From Candidatus Bipolaricaulota bacterium (GTDB lineage Bacteria; Bipolaricaulota; Bipolaricaulia; RBG-16-55-9; DRXL01), in the NCBI GenBank assembly GCA_023512665.1, contig JAILZC010000069.1:1-5960 (forward strand): DNA of 5,960 bases. Direction: 5' to 3'. The position numbers and the translations under genes are program-made. The first letter of the stretch is position 1. Each line of letters opens with the position of its first letter. The notes under the pieces are model-generated. The model searched no databases. It saw nothing but the letters and a program-made list of their open reading frames with translations, and had not been told where the DNA came from. Shown here one piece after another: positions 5,020-5,960 of this stretch.

Positions 5020-5960
5020 ATGAAGCGCGTCTTGGTCGGGATGAGTGGCGGCGTAGATAGCTCTGTTGCAGCACTCTTGCTAAAACAGCAGGGCTATGAA
5101 GTCATTGGGGTGACTTTGAATCTCTGGTCGTATGAAGATCGCCAGGAACCCTACAACGAATGCTGCTCGCTCGAGGTGCGCACTGTCGCCCAGCAATTGG
5201 GCATCGAGCATCACTTTATAGACGCAGGCAAAGAATTCAAAGAGCGCGTCGTGGATGTCTTTCTCGCCGAGCACGCCCAGGGGCGCACACCAAGCCCCTG
5301 CGGCCGGTGTAACCGTCTTGTGCGCTTCCCCATTCTGTTAGAGCTCGCGGATCGCTTCAGCTGTGAATTGTTGGCGACGGGCCACCACGCCCGCATCGCC
5401 GTCGAGGACGGGGTCTATTATCTGGTGACGAGCAGAGACCCGCTCAAAGATCAGTCGTACTTTCTCTACGGACTCACACAAGCACAGCTCAAGAGAATTC
5501 TCTTCCCCGTGGGCGATCTCCTCAAGAGCGAAGTGTGGCAGATTGCGAAAGAGAATAATTTAGTCTCGGCGCGCAAGCCCGAGAGCATGGACTTGTGCTT
5601 CATCCCCAAGGGGGATTATCGAGCATATCTACGGGCGCATCTCGATGGGATAGTACAGCCCGGCGAGATCGTGGACACATCGGGTCGGGTCGTGGGACAC
5701 CATGAGGGCCTAGCGTTCTATACGATTGGGCAGCGTCATGGGCTGGGGGTTGCGCTCGGCGAGCGCGTCTACGTTGTGGGCTTCGATTATGGAAAGAATA
5801 GATTGATTGTGGGGGATGAGCGCGCGCTGCTCTCAGAAGGGCTGATCGCAACAGATGTGAATTTTATCTATTTCCCCTCACCCCTGTCTCCCCTCTCCCT
5901 CGAGGGGAGAGGGGACGGGGGTGAGGGTGGAGAGGGGAGCAGAGGGGTGAGGGGAGTACC
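5020..5960 (+). CDS. mnmA: tRNA-specific 2-thiouridylase, partial at the 3' end, with an in-frame repeat insert
   Basis: Transfers sulfur to U34 of tRNAs for Lys, Glu and Gln (s2U34) using ATP and a persulfide relay; cytoplasmic. 313 codons are visible and no stop occurs before the window ends. The ATP PP-loop GMSGGVDSS is at 7-15. YNECCSLEVRTVAQQLGI (45-62) and TPSPCGRCNRLVRF (90-103) follow; Cys97, before Asn, matches the catalytic Cys102 of E. coli, and Cys94 forms a CxxC often seen in this family. ATGHHARI (119-126), LKDQSYFLYGL (142-152), ESMDLCFIPKGDY (188-200, second catalytic Cys193) and FYTIGQRHGLG (233-243) complete the catalytic part. The ATG at 5020 gives the standard N-terminus. 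From residue 286 the product becomes a Pro/Ser then Gly/Glu/Arg-rich segment encoded by a palindromic repeat, at the start of the C-terminal beta-barrel region. Whether the normal C-terminal sequence resumes is not visible, so the gene could be intact with an insert or truncated. Confidence 0.95.
   Translation, partial: MKRVLVGMSGGVDSSVAALLLKQQGYEVIGVTLNLWSYEDRQEPYNECCSLEVRTVAQQLGIEHHFIDAGKEFKERVVDVFLAEHAQGRTPSPCGRCNRLVRFPILLELADRFSCELLATGHHARIAVEDGVYYLVTSRDPLKDQSYFLYGLTQAQLKRILFPVGDLLKSEVWQIAKENNLVSARKPESMDLCFIPKGDYRAYLRAHLDGIVQPGEIVDTSGRVVGHHEGLAFYTIGQRHGLGVALGERVYVVGFDYGKNRLIVGDERALLSEGLIATDVNFIYFPSPLSPLSLEGRGDGGEGGEGSRGVRGV
5874..5955 (+). repeat. C/G-rich palindromic repeat, copy C, translated inside mnmA
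   Basis: Perfect 11-bp terminal inverted repeats are present: CCCCTCACCCC (5874-5884) and GGGGTGAGGGG (5944-5954). Inside is a perfect hairpin, CCCCTCTCCC (5890-5899) with GGGAGAGGGG (5905-5914), loop TCGAG. A second GGGGTGAGGG at 5918-5927 can also pair with the left end, so the right end looks duplicated. It is read in the same phase as copy B, as PSPLSPLSLEGRGDGGEGGEG and onward, with no stop. The total length is about 81 bp if it ends at the outer repeat. Confidence 0.88.

Noticed and set aside
5009..5023. Tiny upstream frame (ATG ATC GTG CTA TGA) overlapping the mnmA start
   Set aside because: Its ATG overlaps the proposed -10 box, so it would not be transcribed from that promoter; there is no ribosome site.
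1..5955. The three similar repeats as a CRISPR array or insertion sequence ends
   Set aside because: They are kilobases apart, not regularly spaced, and no transposase or Cas gene lies between them; the intervening genes are core metabolic genes.

Overview
This is a compact bacterial chromosome segment with six protein-coding genes and almost no spare DNA. The genes are housekeeping genes for translation and NAD synthesis. The base composition looks moderately GC-rich by eye. All six genes are bacterial in type, and the three nad genes form a complete de novo quinolinate-to-NaMN route. I cannot name the organism. The compact layout, the apparently leaderless promoters and the C/G-rich palindromic repeats inside genes would suit an uncultured, possibly thermophilic lineage (for example a Bipolaricaulota/Acetothermia-like or Chloroflexota-like bacterium), but that is a weak guess.

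Layout: a truncated copy of a C/G-rich palindromic repeat (1-39) touches the 3' end of prfA (release factor 1, minus strand, 34-1101). A 79-bp divergent intergenic region follows, holding back-to-back promoters. Then comes the plus-strand operon nadB-nadC-nadA (1181-4601), whose genes are joined by two ATGA stop/start overlaps. Together they make L-aspartate oxidase, quinolinate phosphoribosyltransferase and quinolinate synthase, which convert aspartate plus dihydroxyacetone phosphate to nicotinate mononucleotide. Two bases after the nadA stop lies the stop of a convergent, unrecognised small membrane protein gene (4604-4936, minus). It is divergent from mnmA (tRNA 2-thiouridylase, plus, 5020 to the window end, partial), again across a short region (83 bp) with back-to-back promoters.

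Two things stand out. First, a palindromic C/G-rich element occurs three times in under 6 kb. Two copies lie inside essential-type enzymes (nadC and mnmA) in the same orientation and the same reading phase, each about 81 bp (27 codons) by hand count, leaving both frames open. The third copy, in a different phase, overlaps and supplies the TAA stop of prfA. This resembles the principle of Rickettsia palindromic elements: a repeat that enters genes and is translated as an extra peptide. Second, all four promoters I can place put the -10 box only 8-9 nt before the start codon, which predicts leaderless or nearly leaderless mRNAs. The internal operon gene nadA instead has a Shine-Dalgarno sequence.
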